Shown: positions 41,038-52,214 of the stretch, one piece after another | Layout: each line of letters starts with the position of its first letter | How positions within the stretch are numbered: the first letter of the stretch is position 1 | Origin: LMUY01 sp965199105 | GTDB lineage: Bacteria > Pseudomonadota > Alphaproteobacteria > Acetobacterales > Acetobacteraceae | DNA: 64,000 nt | Assembly: GCA_965199105.1 (NCBI GenBank) | Contig: CBDAQO010000002.1 | Span: 2,542,001-2,606,000 of the forward strand | Direction of reading: 5' to 3' | Made by a program: the position numbers and the translations under genes | Notes under the pieces: generated by a model | What the model was told of the DNA's origin: nothing | The model's database searches: none | What the model saw: the letters and a program-made list of their open reading frames with translations, nothing else

Positions 41038-41483
41038 GCCGCGGCCCCGATCAGCCCCAGCCCGGCGAGGAGGCGGAGCTGGTAGTTCACGAAGCCGATG
41101 AGTTGGGACAGGCGCACGATGTCCGCCTCGGCCACGCCCGCCGCCAGCAGGAACGCGATCGAGTCGCGCGTGGCGGCTTGCGGGGTTTGCGTCACCAGGT
41201 CCACGTGGCGCTGCATCGCGGCCAGGCGCGCGTCGCCCGCCGGGTCGGGCAGGGGGCTTGCCGCCATGGCGCGATAATGGGCGGCCAACCGCTCGTCCCC
41301 GTTCAGCGTGGCCATGCGGGCGGCAAACGCCAGCCGCAGTTCGTAGGGCAGCCCGCCCGGCTCGCGCGGCGTCAGCACGGCGCGGGCGTTGGCCTCGGAG
41401 GCGGCCATGAGCTCAGCCCGCAGCGCGGCGGCGGCTTGGGCGCGAGGCGCCTCGATCAGTGCGTCGATGATGCTGACACTCAA
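41034..41483 (-). CDS. CMD-domain protein (Avi_7170-like)
   Basis: About 149 aa. The sequence (IIDALIEAPRAQAAAALRAEL, PYELRLAFAARMATLNGDERLAAHYRAM, SIAFLLAAGVAEADIVRLSQLIGFVNYQLRLLAGL) matches the short helical CMD partner of AhpD-like proteins but lacks the CxxC motif, so it is probably a non-redox partner. The start is taken as TTG 41483, since no ATG is in the conserved N-terminal part. It heads the minus-strand series and is coupled to the CxxC protein by an ATGA overlap. Confidence 0.75.
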   Translation of the reverse strand: MSVSIIDALIEAPRAQAAAALRAELMAASEANARAVLTPREPGGLPYELRLAFAARMATLNGDERLAAHYRAMAASPLPDPAGDARLAAMQRHVDLVTQTPQAATRDSIAFLLAAGVAEADIVRLSQLIGFVNYQLRLLAGLGLIGAAA

Positions 41484-41578
41484 TCGCCCTGCTCCCGATC
41501 TGCCGGCGGCAAGACTGGCGGGTGGCTGCGTTGGTGTAAATCCGCCAGGCAACGGCTTGGCACCAGGGGAATGGGAGT

Positions 41579-41655
41579 TGGCGGACCCGACACGATTCGA
41601 ACGTGCGACCTTCGCCTTCGGAGGGCGACGCTCTATCCAGCTGAGCTACGGGTCC
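41579..41655 (-). tRNA. tRNA-Arg (anticodon CCG)
   Basis: The reverse strand folds as a cloverleaf of 77 nt: acceptor GGACCCG/CGGGTCC, D-arm GCTC/GAGC, anticodon stem TCGCC/GGCGA with loop CTCCGAA (anticodon CCG, codon CGG), and T-loop TTCGAAT. Discriminator G and an encoded CCA end the gene at 41579-41581. CGG is a common codon in this GC-rich genome. Confidence 0.95.
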
Positions 41656-41677
41656 CGCGCAGCACCCATAACGCAGG

Positions 41678-42709
41678 CTAGAACTGAAGACCACCCCCTG
41701 GATGGTAGCGGGTCGCCCACGCGGCGGCGGCGAAGTCGGCGCCGGAGGGCAGCAGGGCGTCCGGCGACTGGATCCAACTGATCACGTCGCCGATCACGTC
41801 CTGGCGATCCTGGTCGCGCATCAGCAGGTGGTAGCCGTTCGGGTAGAGCGCCCGCCGGGTCGCGGCTGGCAGGTGCGCCCAGGCCACCGCCAATGCGGCC
41901 GGCGGCACCAATTCGTCGTGCTCGCCGTAGGCCAGGAAGGTTGGCCCGGTCACGTGCGGCGCGGCGGCCTGAGCGCTGTCCATCAGGTCCACCAGGCCAG
42001 CCAGGTCGGCCACCTTGGTGCGGCGCAGGGTCAGCGGGTCCTTCGCCAGGGCGATCAGCGCGTCCCGGTTGTCGCTGGCTTGCACCCGCACCGGCACGTC
42101 GCCCGCGGTGATCCGGTAGCCCGGCGCCACGGTGTCGGCCAGCCACAGCGCGCTGGTGAGCACGGCGCCTTCCTGGGCCCGGCCCCACACCGCGGGGGAG
42201 AGCATGATCACGCCCGCCACGGCCGGGTGGTTGGGCTGCGCGGCCAGGTCCATCGCGACGGCGCCGCCCATGCTCTCGCCCATCACGTAAACCGGCGTCC
42301 CGGGGTAGCGGGACAGCAGCGCGGTGGCCATGGTGTCGGCATCGTTTACCAGCGCGGGCACGCCAGGCCAGGTGCCGCGGCTGGCGGTGTCGCCGAAGCC
42401 GCGCTGGTCGGGGGCGTAGATCGCGATGCCGGCGGCGGTGAAGCTGGGGGCGGGGATAGCCCATTGGTCGCGGCTGTCGTTGAAGCCGTGCAGCGCCAGG
42501 ATCACCGCCTTGGGTGGCCCGGCCGGCAGCCAGGTGCGCACCGGCAGTACGGCGCCGTCCGCCATGGTGAAGGAGGTGTCGGCGGCGGGGAAGCCCGCGT
42601 CCGGCCGGCCCGGCGCGCCGTAGGGCGGCAGCCGGGAGTTGCTGCAGCCCGCCAGGCTCACGGACACGGCCAGCAGGGCGGCGGCGAAGGCGCGGGAGGT
42701 TGAACTCAT
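41678..42709 (-). CDS. alpha/beta hydrolase lipoprotein (monoacylglycerol-lipase-like, S33)
   Basis: A 343-aa lipoprotein. The signal AFAAALLAVSVSLAGC carries a clear lipobox LAGC near residue 20. The hydrolase domain shows ILALHGFNDSRDQW, the nucleophile elbow GESMGG, the Asp in YGEHDELV and the His in NGYHLLM, the triad of monoacylglycerol-lipase-like enzymes. It is likely anchored in the outer or inner membrane and would cleave an ester. The start ATG at 42709 is used; another in-frame ATG lies 6 codons upstream. It is divergent from the CHCC gene. Confidence 0.88.
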   Translation of the reverse strand: MSSTSRAFAAALLAVSVSLAGCSNSRLPPYGAPGRPDAGFPAADTSFTMADGAVLPVRTWLPAGPPKAVILALHGFNDSRDQWAIPAPSFTAAGIAIYAPDQRGFGDTASRGTWPGVPALVNDADTMATALLSRYPGTPVYVMGESMGGAVAMDLAAQPNHPAVAGVIMLSPAVWGRAQEGAVLTSALWLADTVAPGYRITAGDVPVRVQASDNRDALIALAKDPLTLRRTKVADLAGLVDLMDSAQAAAPHVTGPTFLAYGEHDELVPPAALAVAWAHLPAATRRALYPNGYHLLMRDQDRQDVIGDVISWIQSPDALLPSGADFAAAAWATRYHPGGGLQF

Positions 42710-42760
42710 GGCCAGGCTAGCTATCATCGCGAGGCGTTCCACACCAGTGACGAGGTTGCC

Positions 42761-42975
42761 ATGCCGTTCGGCGCAAGCACGCCAGTGACGCCGATCGGCG
42801 TCCCTGCTGGCGAGCACGAGACCATCCATGTCGACGAGCGCGTGGTCTCCTGTGATGGCGGCACCGGCGCGGGGGGCCACCCGCTGGTGTGGCTGCGCAT
42901 CGTGCACCAGCAGACGTTCTGCCCCTACTGCTCCCGCGTGTTCGTGCTCACCCCAGGCGCGGGCGACAACGAGCA

Positions 42976-42979
<4 letters not shown>
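42761..42979 (+). CDS. CHCC zinc-finger protein (NDUFS6-like)
   Basis: A 72-aa protein with the zinc-finger CHCC pattern: VSCDGG, then GHPLVWLRI with the His, and FCPYCSRVF with the last two cysteines (residues 31-61). This is the metal-binding core seen in mitochondrial complex I subunit NDUFS6 and its bacterial relatives. The ATG start lacks a strong ribosome-binding site. Its TGA overlaps the TTG start of polA (TTGA), so the two are coupled. The exact function in bacteria is unknown. Confidence 0.9.
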
Positions 42980-45699
<2,720 letters not shown>

Positions 45700-45733
45700 C
45701 CATCCGGTTCACTAGCAACCGCCGCTTTCTGCA

Positions 45734-45766
45734 CCCGCTCCCGACGGAAGAGGGCCGGGGTAAGGG
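45734..45766. repeat. CCCTCTCCCG-type palindrome, copy 3
   Basis: CCCGCTCCCG (45734-45743) and CGGAAGAGGG (45745-45754) pair with two mismatches and are followed by CCGGGGTAAGGG, the same tail as at 31059. It lies between polA and tRNA-Asn. Confidence 0.6.
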
Positions 45767-45792
45767 GCCAAACGCCCATCCGAGCGGAACGC

Positions 45793-45868
45793 TGGCTCCC
45801 GAAGTAGGACTCGAACCTACGACCGAGCGATTAACAGTCGCTTGCTCTACCAACTGAGCTATTCGGGA
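45793..45868 (-). tRNA. tRNA-Asn (anticodon GTT)
   Basis: A 76-nt cloverleaf on the reverse strand: acceptor TCCCGAA/TTCGGGA, D-arm GCTC/GAGC, anticodon loop CTGTTAA (anticodon GTT) between AGCGA and TCGCT, and T-loop TTCGAGT. Discriminator G followed by an encoded CCA (45793-45795). It is divergent from tRNA-Leu, 81 bases away. Confidence 0.95.
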
Positions 45869-45949
45869 TCGCAGCGGGCCGTCCGTATAGCCGCGTTGCC
45901 AGATGGACGCAAATGCGTATGGTGCCGCCTGGCTTCACAGCCGCATTGG

Positions 45950-46033
45950 GCGAGAGTGGCGGAACGGTAGACGCACGCGACTCAAAATCGTGCGCCGCAA
46001 GGCGTGGGGGTTCGAGTCCCCCCTCTCGCACCA
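45950..46033 (+). tRNA. tRNA-Leu (anticodon CAA)
   Basis: An 84-nt class II tRNA: acceptor GCGAGAG/CTCTCGC, D-arm, anticodon loop CTCAAAA (anticodon CAA, codon TTG), a variable arm of about 12 nt (GCGCCGCAAGGCGT region), T-loop TTCGAGT, discriminator A and encoded CCA at 46031-46033. Confidence 0.93.
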
Positions 46034-46216
46034 AATCCCCGCGCTGGTTGAGTGGCCAGCTCTGTTACAATACCTCGAACTGTTTCAATAAAGGTACCAA
46101 CGAGTGAAATCGCCGTTGCGGCGCGCGGCGTGATTTTCACACCCAGGATTTTGCTGTATGCACACCATGGTAGGTGTCGGATCGGCACCGTGGCACTTTC
46201 TCCCTGGTAGGCTCGT
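46034..46216. other. AT-richer spacer after tRNA-Leu
   Basis: Notably less GC-rich than the rest of the window (for example GTTACAATACCTCGAAC and the TTTCAATAAAGG stretch). Apart from short shadow frames I find no coding sequence, integrase or direct repeat of the tRNA 3' end. It precedes the hybrid kinase and may hold its promoter. Confidence 0.4.
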
Positions 46217-46273
46217 ATTTTCCACGCTCTCACCCGCACCAATCTCGTCACCCGCCTGCTCGTCCTAGTCCTG

Positions 46274-48583
46274 GTGGCGACGTTGCCTGCGTTCACCGTC
46301 ATGCTCAGCCTCCAGCACGAGCTGCGCTCCGAGCGCATCGGCCAAGCCCGCGACATCGCTCGCCAACAAGTCACCCTGCTCGACCAGTCCCTGGCGGACA
46401 CCATGGTCGGCGTGCAGGCCCTGCTCACCGCCACCTCCCGCATGGCTCCGGTCGCGGCGCTCGATGCCGGCTGCGGCCCGCTGCTGGAGACGGCGCGGGT
46501 CGCCATCCCGACCTACAGCTCGTTCACCGTGTTGCGCAGCGACGGCAGCATCGTGTGCGCCAGCGCCGCCATCCCGCTGCCAGCGGCGTTCGCGGCGGAG
46601 GTCGAGCGGCTCGCCAGCCAACCGCCTGGCTTTCACCTCGGGCACTACGCGCCGTTCCTGCCCGACGACCCGGCGCTGCTCGTCTCCCTGGTCTGGCCCG
46701 GCGTCGGCGAGCAGCCCGGCGGCGCTATCGTGGCGGGGATCAGCCTGCAGTGGCTGAGCCGCCGGGTGCAGCAGCCGCTGCATCGCCCCGATGCCGGAGT
46801 GCTGGTGAGCGATGACGGCGGCACCGTGCTGGCCAACCTGGCGACGCAGGCGCCCGGCCCGGGCGGCAGGATGCCACCCTCTCTGCAGCGCCTGTTGACC
46901 GCCACCGCGCTCGGTACCGAGTTGCAACCGGCCGGGATGGACCCGGCTGCCGGAAGCACCAGCGACGGGCCCCGCGTGCTTGGCTACCTGCCGCCGGCGC
47001 GCGAGCCGTACGGCCTGTTCGTTGCCGCCGACTTCAGCGTGGCTGACCTCAGTTCCGGCCTCAACGCGGCCGCCAGCCGCGGCTACCTGCTGCTGGGGGC
47101 GGGGGCGGCCCTGTCCATCCTGCTGGCCTTGCTCGGGGCGCAGCGCTACGTGCGCACTCCGGCCAGCGTGCTGGTCCGCGCCGCCGGCGACTGGGCGGCC
47201 GGGGCGCTGGACGTGCGGGCGCAACTGCCGACCTCCTGCCCGCGCGAGTTCACCGAGCTGGCCTTCGCCTTCAACCGCATGGCCGAAGTGCTGCAGCACC
47301 AGCGCGGCGAGCTGCAGCGCATGAACGACGCGCTCGAGCTGCGCGTGGCCGAGCGCACCAGCGCCTTGCTCACCAGCAACAACCGGCTGCAGGTGGAGAT
47401 CGCCGAGCGCGAGCTGAGCGACGCCAACCTGCGGCAGATGCAGAAGCTGCAGGCGGTGGGCCAGCTCGCGGCCGGCATTGCGCACAACTTCAACAACTTG
47501 CTCGGCGCCATGCTGGGCAGCATCGAGCTGCTGCAAAAACGCCTGGCCAACACCGACGGCTCGCACCAGCGCCTGCTGGAAATCGCCAAGTCGGCCGTCT
47601 CGCGCGGCTCCTGGCTCACCGCGCAACTGCTGGCGTTCTCCCGCAAGCAATCCATGGTGGCCGCGCCGGTGAACATGGCGGACACCATCGGCGGGGTGGA
47701 GGCCTTGCTGCGCAGCACGCTCGGGCCGGGCACGCGCATCAGCGTGCAGGCGGCAGGCGGGCTGTGGCCGGCGATGATCGACCACAACCAGTTCGAGGTG
47801 GCGCTGCTGAACCTGGCGCTGAACGCCCGCGAAGCGATGCCCGAAGGCGGCCGGCTGACCATCGCCGCCGACAACGCGACCGTGGCCTCGGGCGGCGCCC
47901 GCGCGGACCTGCTGGCTGGCGACTACGTGCAGGTGGACGTGATCGACACCGGGCACGGCATGACCGCCGAGGTAGCCGCGCGCGCATTCGAGCCGTTCTT
48001 CACCACCAAGGTGGCGGGCCAGAACGCCGGGCTCGGCCTGTCCCAGGTGCACGGCATGGTGACCCAGATGGGCGGCGCAGTCACCATCGACAGCACGCTC
48101 GGCAGCGGCACCAGGGTGTCACTGATGCTGCCGCGCAGCTCGGTCGACCCCAGGGATTACCTCCGCGACCCGTCGGACGGCATGCGCGCGGCGCTGGACC
48201 GCGACCACCTGGTGCTGCTGGTGGACGACGACGACGAGGTGCGCGAGGTGACGGCGGGCATCCTGGAGGATGTCGGCTACACCGTGGTGGCGGTTGCCGA
48301 CGGGCTGGCCGCGCTCGCCGTGATGGACCGCGAGGCGCACCGGGTCGGCCTGGTGATCGCCGACTACGCCATGCCGGGCATGACCGGGCTCGAGCTGCTG
48401 ACCGCGATCCGCCGCCGCCGCCCGGCCCTGCCGATGCTGTTGGCCACCGGCTATGCCGACCACCAATCGCTCTCTGGCGACGGGTTGCAGCCCGACCAGA
48501 TCGTCCGCAAGCCGTTCCGCAGCGCCGAGCTGCTGGGCCGGATCGAAATGGTGGTGGGGCGCCAAGCCGCGCTGGCGGTGTAG
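46274..48583 (+). CDS. membrane hybrid histidine kinase with receiver domain
   Basis: A protein of about 769 aa. A periplasmic sensor region (residues 20-270) is followed by a membrane helix (YLLLGAGAALSILLALLG), a HAMP-like segment, a coiled coil, the HisKA H-box LAAGIAHNFNNLLGAMLG (phospho-His in IAHNF), the ATPase domain (LNLALNAREAMPEGG, DTGHGM, GLGLSQVHGMV) and a C-terminal receiver (LVDDDDEVRE, DYAMPGMTGLE, RKPF). GTG 46274 cuts the first helix in half: codons in frame back to the TAG at 46208 encode LVTRLLVLVLVATLPAF but hold only ATT or CTG as start. The true start may be there. Confidence 0.88.
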   Translation: MATLPAFTVMLSLQHELRSERIGQARDIARQQVTLLDQSLADTMVGVQALLTATSRMAPVAALDAGCGPLLETARVAIPTYSSFTVLRSDGSIVCASAAIPLPAAFAAEVERLASQPPGFHLGHYAPFLPDDPALLVSLVWPGVGEQPGGAIVAGISLQWLSRRVQQPLHRPDAGVLVSDDGGTVLANLATQAPGPGGRMPPSLQRLLTATALGTELQPAGMDPAAGSTSDGPRVLGYLPPAREPYGLFVAADFSVADLSSGLNAAASRGYLLLGAGAALSILLALLGAQRYVRTPASVLVRAAGDWAAGALDVRAQLPTSCPREFTELAFAFNRMAEVLQHQRGELQRMNDALELRVAERTSALLTSNNRLQVEIAERELSDANLRQMQKLQAVGQLAAGIAHNFNNLLGAMLGSIELLQKRLANTDGSHQRLLEIAKSAVSRGSWLTAQLLAFSRKQSMVAAPVNMADTIGGVEALLRSTLGPGTRISVQAAGGLWPAMIDHNQFEVALLNLALNAREAMPEGGRLTIAADNATVASGGARADLLAGDYVQVDVIDTGHGMTAEVAARAFEPFFTTKVAGQNAGLGLSQVHGMVTQMGGAVTIDSTLGSGTRVSLMLPRSSVDPRDYLRDPSDGMRAALDRDHLVLLVDDDDEVREVTAGILEDVGYTVVAVADGLAALAVMDREAHRVGLVIADYAMPGMTGLELLTAIRRRRPALPMLLATGYADHQSLSGDGLQPDQIVRKPFRSAELLGRIEMVVGRQAALAV

Positions 48584-48608
48584 CTCTACCAACAGAGCGA
48601 GCCGCCGC

Positions 48609-48682
48609 TGGAGGTCCGGGCCGGAATCGAACCGGCATACGCGGATTTGCAGTCCGCTGCATCACCACTCTGCCACCGGACC
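48609..48682 (-). tRNA. tRNA-Cys (anticodon GCA)
   Basis: A 74-nt cloverleaf on the reverse strand: acceptor GGTCCGG/CCGGACC, D-arm, anticodon loop CTGCAAA (anticodon GCA) in stem CGGA/TCCG, T-loop TTCGATT, discriminator T and encoded CCA (48609-48611). It lies just after the hybrid kinase gene, on the other strand. Confidence 0.94.
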
Positions 48683-48692
48683 AGACGGCGCA

Positions 48693-48712
48693 CCCGCTCG
48701 CCGCGGGAGAGG
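48693..48712. repeat. CCCTCTCCCG-type palindrome, degenerate copy 4
   Basis: CCCGCTCGCCGCGGGAGAGG is a reduced form of the same palindrome, 10 bases from the tRNA-Cys 5' end. Only part of the stem (CCCGC/GCGGG, then CTC/GAG) is kept. Confidence 0.4.
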
Positions 48713-48733
48713 CTCTATAACGAAGCGTGCGGC

Positions 48734-48775
48734 GCTTGCCCAGGGGAGCGTGCCCAGGGGACCGTGCCCAGGGAA
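48734..48775. repeat. three tandem 14-bp repeats upstream of pcm
   Basis: GCTTGCCCAGGGGA, GCGTGCCCAGGGGA and CCGTGCCCAGGGAA lie head to tail (48734-48747, 48748-48761, 48762-48775), differing at one to three positions. They end 99 bases before the pcm start and could be regulatory-site repeats or slippage products. Confidence 0.8.
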
Positions 48776-48874
48776 CGGCCGAGCGATCGGGGCTGGGCGG
48801 CGGCGACACCGTCCCGGCGGTTGCCCGCTTGCAGTCTGCGACCCTATAACGCCACGCCTGTAACCGGAATGCTC

Positions 48875-49555
48875 ATGGCTCAGCCACAGATCGACTTCAG
48901 CGCCGCCCGCAACAACATGGTCGACGGGCAAATCCGCCCCAACCGGGTGACCGATCCGCGCGTGCTCGACGCGATGCGCAGCTTGCCACGGGAGCAGTTC
49001 GTTCCGCCGGAGCAGGCGAACCTGGCCTACACGGAGCGGGACGTCCCACTGGGCGGCGGCCGCGTCCTGCTCGAGCCAATGGTGCTCGCCCGCCTGGTGC
49101 AACTCGCCCGCATCCGGCCCGGCGAGCGCGCACTGGTGGTTGCCGCGGGCACCGGCTACGGCGCGGCGGTGGTGGCCGCCTGTGGCGCCGAGGTCACAGC
49201 GCTGGAAGAGAACGAAGCCCTGCTCGCCATCGCCCTGCGCACCGTGCCGCGCCATGCGCCGGGGGTTCGCATGGTGCATGGCGCCTTCGCGGCCGGCATG
49301 GCGGCCGCGAAGGCGTGGGACGTCATCCTGATCGAGGGCGCCGTCACGGTCATTCCGCCGGTCTATGCCTCCCAACTGTCCCATGCCGGGCGCTTGGTGA
49401 CGGTGGTGGTCGATGCGGCCGGAGTAAACGGCCGGGCCGTTCTGGCCGAGCCGGTGATGGTGGCGGGAACGCCGCGCCTGCGCAGCCGCGAGGTGTTCGA
49501 TTGCTGCCCGCCGCTGCTGCCGGAACTGCGCGCCCCGGCCGGTTTCGTGTTTTAA
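48875..49555 (+). CDS. pcm: protein-L-isoaspartate O-methyltransferase family protein
   Basis: A 226-aa methyltransferase of the alphaproteobacterial Pcm branch: NNMVDGQIRPNRVTDPRVLDAM at the N-terminus, EQFVPPEQANLAYTERDVPLG, the SAM-binding ALVVAAGTGYGAAVVAA near residues 90-106, and ILIEGAVTVIPP. It methylates damaged aspartyl residues for repair; this branch, fixed next to tolC, may have another role. ATG 48875 is used (GGA 7 bases upstream); ATG 48869 is two codons earlier. The order pcm-tolC-popZ-valS is conserved. Confidence 0.9.
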   Translation: MAQPQIDFSAARNNMVDGQIRPNRVTDPRVLDAMRSLPREQFVPPEQANLAYTERDVPLGGGRVLLEPMVLARLVQLARIRPGERALVVAAGTGYGAAVVAACGAEVTALEENEALLAIALRTVPRHAPGVRMVHGAFAAGMAAAKAWDVILIEGAVTVIPPVYASQLSHAGRLVTVVVDAAGVNGRAVLAEPVMVAGTPRLRSREVFDCCPPLLPELRAPAGFVF

Positions 49556-49653
49556 CGCACCTGCCTCTCGATCGCGTGATGGCGTCGGCCAGCAAGTTGT
49601 GGCACAAATCTGCCGGTGCGGGCTGCCGCCTAACTGCTGAGAGAGGTTTGTGG

Positions 49654-51066
49654 ATGCCCAAGCGTTTGGCAGCGATGACGGGTTTGCTCGCGGTCTGCCT
49701 GTCCGCGGGGGCCAGGGCGCAGACCGAGCCGCATACGCTGCAGGAGGCGCTGGCAGCGGCCTACTCCACCAACCCGACGCTGCTCGCCGCCCGTGCCGCC
49801 TTGCGTGCCGTCGACGAGGGCGTGCCGGCAGCCCTGGCCGGCTGGCGCCCGACAGTCACCGTCACCGGGTCGTATGGCGCGCAGAACGGCGCGTTTGAGA
49901 CCGGGGCGACCGTGCTGCCCGGCGCCACGAAGCCGAGCTATTTCCAGGACACCCTGCCGCAATATTCGGCGGCCGCCACCGTCACGCAGCCGCTGTATCG
50001 CGGCGGCCGCACCGAGGCGGGCACCCACGCGGCGGAAAACCGCGTCTACAGCCAGCGCGGGCGCCTGGTCGCCACCGAGCAGTTGGTGTTCACCAACGTC
50101 GTCACCGACTACACCAACGTGATCCAGACCGAGCAATTGCTGCAGCTCGACGTCAACAACGAGCTGGTGCTGAACAAGCAGCTCCAGGCCACCAACGACC
50201 GCTTCCGCGTCGGCGAAATCACCCGCACCGACGTGGCGCAGGCCGAGGCGGCGCTGGCGAGCGCCCAGGCCACGCGGGAGACGGCGGAAGGCAACCTGCA
50301 GACCGCCCGCGCCGCCTATCAGCGCGACGTGGGCTTCCTGCCCGGCAAGCTGGTCGTGCCGCAACCGCTGGCGGTGCCGTTGAAGGACGCGGCCGAGGCG
50401 TCCCGCGTGGCGTCGGCCAACAACCCGACGCTGATCTACACCATGTTCGACGCCGCCGCGGCCAAGGACGCGGTCGACCAGGCCTATGCCGCGTTGCTGC
50501 CCACCGTCAACGCGGTGGGGTCGGCCACGGTGAGCAACAACGTGTCGCTGACCGAGACCAGGACCAAGGGCGTGTCTGCCCTCGTGCAGGTCACCATCCC
50601 GCTCTACCAGGGTGGCGCGGAATACGCCGCGGTGCGCCAGGCGCGGCAGACCGAGCAACAGAACCGCAAGACGGTCGACGACACCCGGCGCCAGGTGATC
50701 CAGGCGGCGTTCACCTCCTACGAGCAACTGGTGGCGGCGCGCGCGGCCATCGACAGCAGCCGTGCGGCGGTGCGGGCCAACGAGATCGCGCTCGAGGGCA
50801 CCCAGCGCGAGGCCATCGTCGGCAGCCGCACCACGCTGGACGTGTTGAACGCCGAGCAGACGCTACTGCAGTCCCGCTCCACGCTGGTGCAGAACCTGGC
50901 CACGCTGATCACCTCCTCCTACGGCCTGGCCGCCGCCGTGGGCCGGCTGACGGCGAAGGACCTCAACCTCAACGTCCCGCTGTATGACGACACCGCCTAC
51001 TTCGTCGCCGTGCGCGACCGGCTGTTCGGCACCGGGGACTACGCCTTGAGCCAGCCGGGCAGGTGA
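49654..51066 (+). CDS. tolC: TolC-family outer membrane efflux/secretion channel
   Basis: A 470-aa outer membrane protein. The signal peptide KRLAAMTGLLAVCLSAGARA is cut before QTEPHTLQEAL. Two OEP repeats follow: TLQEALAAAYSTNPTLLAARAALRAVDEG opens the first, and NNPTLIYTMFDAAAAKDAVDQAYAALLPTVNAVG the second. The helical EAALASAQATRETAEGNLQTARAAYQRDVG and TTLDVLNAEQTLLQSRSTLVQNL parts form the periplasmic tunnel. It serves drug efflux and type I secretion. GAGAGG precedes the ATG at 49654. Confidence 0.95.
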   Translation: MPKRLAAMTGLLAVCLSAGARAQTEPHTLQEALAAAYSTNPTLLAARAALRAVDEGVPAALAGWRPTVTVTGSYGAQNGAFETGATVLPGATKPSYFQDTLPQYSAAATVTQPLYRGGRTEAGTHAAENRVYSQRGRLVATEQLVFTNVVTDYTNVIQTEQLLQLDVNNELVLNKQLQATNDRFRVGEITRTDVAQAEAALASAQATRETAEGNLQTARAAYQRDVGFLPGKLVVPQPLAVPLKDAAEASRVASANNPTLIYTMFDAAAAKDAVDQAYAALLPTVNAVGSATVSNNVSLTETRTKGVSALVQVTIPLYQGGAEYAAVRQARQTEQQNRKTVDDTRRQVIQAAFTSYEQLVAARAAIDSSRAAVRANEIALEGTQREAIVGSRTTLDVLNAEQTLLQSRSTLVQNLATLITSSYGLAAAVGRLTAKDLNLNVPLYDDTAYFVAVRDRLFGTGDYALSQPGR

Positions 51067-51070
51067 TGCG

Positions 51071-51682
51071 ATGAGCCGCGCTCCCACGCCGGCGCCGGAG
51101 CCGGAGCCCACCGGCGCCGACCCCTCGATGGAGGACATCCTCGCCTCCATCCGGCGCATCCTGAACGAGGACGACGCGCCGGGCCCGTCCGCCGACGCCG
51201 CGCAAAGCCCGCCCGCCGCAGCCTCGCCTGCCGCGCCCAGCCCGGCCTTGCCGGCGGACGCGGTGACGGCGGCGGGTTCGGCCGGCGAGGACGAGGATGT
51301 GCTGGTGCTCGACGAGGGCATGCTGGTCTCCCCGCCGCCAGAACCCCTGCCGTCGCCCGCCCCGGCCAGCGCGTTCGCCGCCCTGCCGCTGCCCGAGCCC
51401 AGCACTCCGGTGGAGGCCGCCGGCCTGGCCGCCTCCTACGACGCCGGCCTGCTGGCGCCGGAAAGTGCCGCCGCCGCCACCTCCTCCGTCAGTTCGCTGC
51501 TCCGCACCCTGTCCACGGAGCGGGGTGCGCAGGTCTACCGCGGCGGGCCGACCATCGAGGATCTGGTGCGCGAAGAGCTGCGACCATTGCTCAAGGCCTG
51601 GCTCGACCAGCAGTTGCCGCCGATGGTGGAGCGCCTGGTGCGCCAGGAGATCGAGCGGGTGGCAGGCCGCGCCGGGCTTTAA
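51071..51682 (+). CDS. popZ: polar organizing protein PopZ (DUF2497)
   Basis: A 203-aa scaffold protein. The N-terminal helix DPSMEDILASIRRILNEDD (residues 17-35) is the partner-binding helix, the middle (35-150) is a disordered Pro/Ala/Glu-rich linker, and the C-terminal helices PTIEDLVREELRPLLKAWLD and LPPMVERLVRQEIERVAG build the oligomer. In Caulobacter this protein forms a condensate at the pole and holds the chromosome origin through ParB. The gene begins 4 bases after tolC. Confidence 0.93.
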   Translation: MSRAPTPAPEPEPTGADPSMEDILASIRRILNEDDAPGPSADAAQSPPAAASPAAPSPALPADAVTAAGSAGEDEDVLVLDEGMLVSPPPEPLPSPAPASAFAALPLPEPSTPVEAAGLAASYDAGLLAPESAAAATSSVSSLLRTLSTERGAQVYRGGPTIEDLVREELRPLLKAWLDQQLPPMVERLVRQEIERVAGRAGL

Positions 51683-51802
51683 CCTCGGTTTGGCGACACC
51701 AGCGCATAACACTTAGGTGGTCGGCGGAAGATGCCGCCACCGGCCCTGTGGCCCACCTATCCAACACGCCGATCAGGTTTGGCGTTTGAATAGGAGCCTA
51801 CC

Positions 51803-52111
51803 ATGAAGCCAATTCTCTTGGCCTTCGCACTTGCCCTGGCCGCTGCTCCGATGGCGGTCGCCCATGCCGAGGGCAACGGCCCGGCGTTCCCCGGCCTGCA
51901 GAACCCAAACATCGGTTTCGGCACCGCCGTCGGCCCGAACGGCACCAGCGGCGTGACGGTTCGCGAGAACAGTGCGGCTGGCGAGTATGCCATCGGCCGC
52001 GGGAGCTGGAACACTGCCCCGAAGGCCCCGGCTGGCCTAACTCCGGCCCAGGCGGCGCAGCGCGCCCACACCTGGCAGATGCTGGACGACAACAGCGGCG
52101 GCGCCAGCTAA
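51803..52111 (+). CDS. small secreted protein of unknown function
   Basis: A 102-aa protein with a signal peptide (KPILLAFALALAAAPMAVAHA, cut before EGNGPAFPG) and a mature chain of about 80 residues rich in Gly, Asn and Pro, including GFGTAVGPNGTSGVTVRENSAAGEYAIGR and a terminal QMLDDNSGGAS. No known domain. AGGAG lies 6 bases before the ATG at 51803. It is inserted between popZ and valS, an extra gene in an otherwise conserved run. Confidence 0.8.
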   Translation: MKPILLAFALALAAAPMAVAHAEGNGPAFPGLQNPNIGFGTAVGPNGTSGVTVRENSAAGEYAIGRGSWNTAPKAPAGLTPAQAAQRAHTWQMLDDNSGGAS

Positions 52112-52214
52112 CGGCGAGCTTCGAGCGGCTGGCCCAGTCTCCGGCCGGCCGCTTGCGTCGCGCGCGATCACAGGCGCTTCTACTGCGGCCGCGAAGGCCC
52201 TAGCATCGGGTGCG

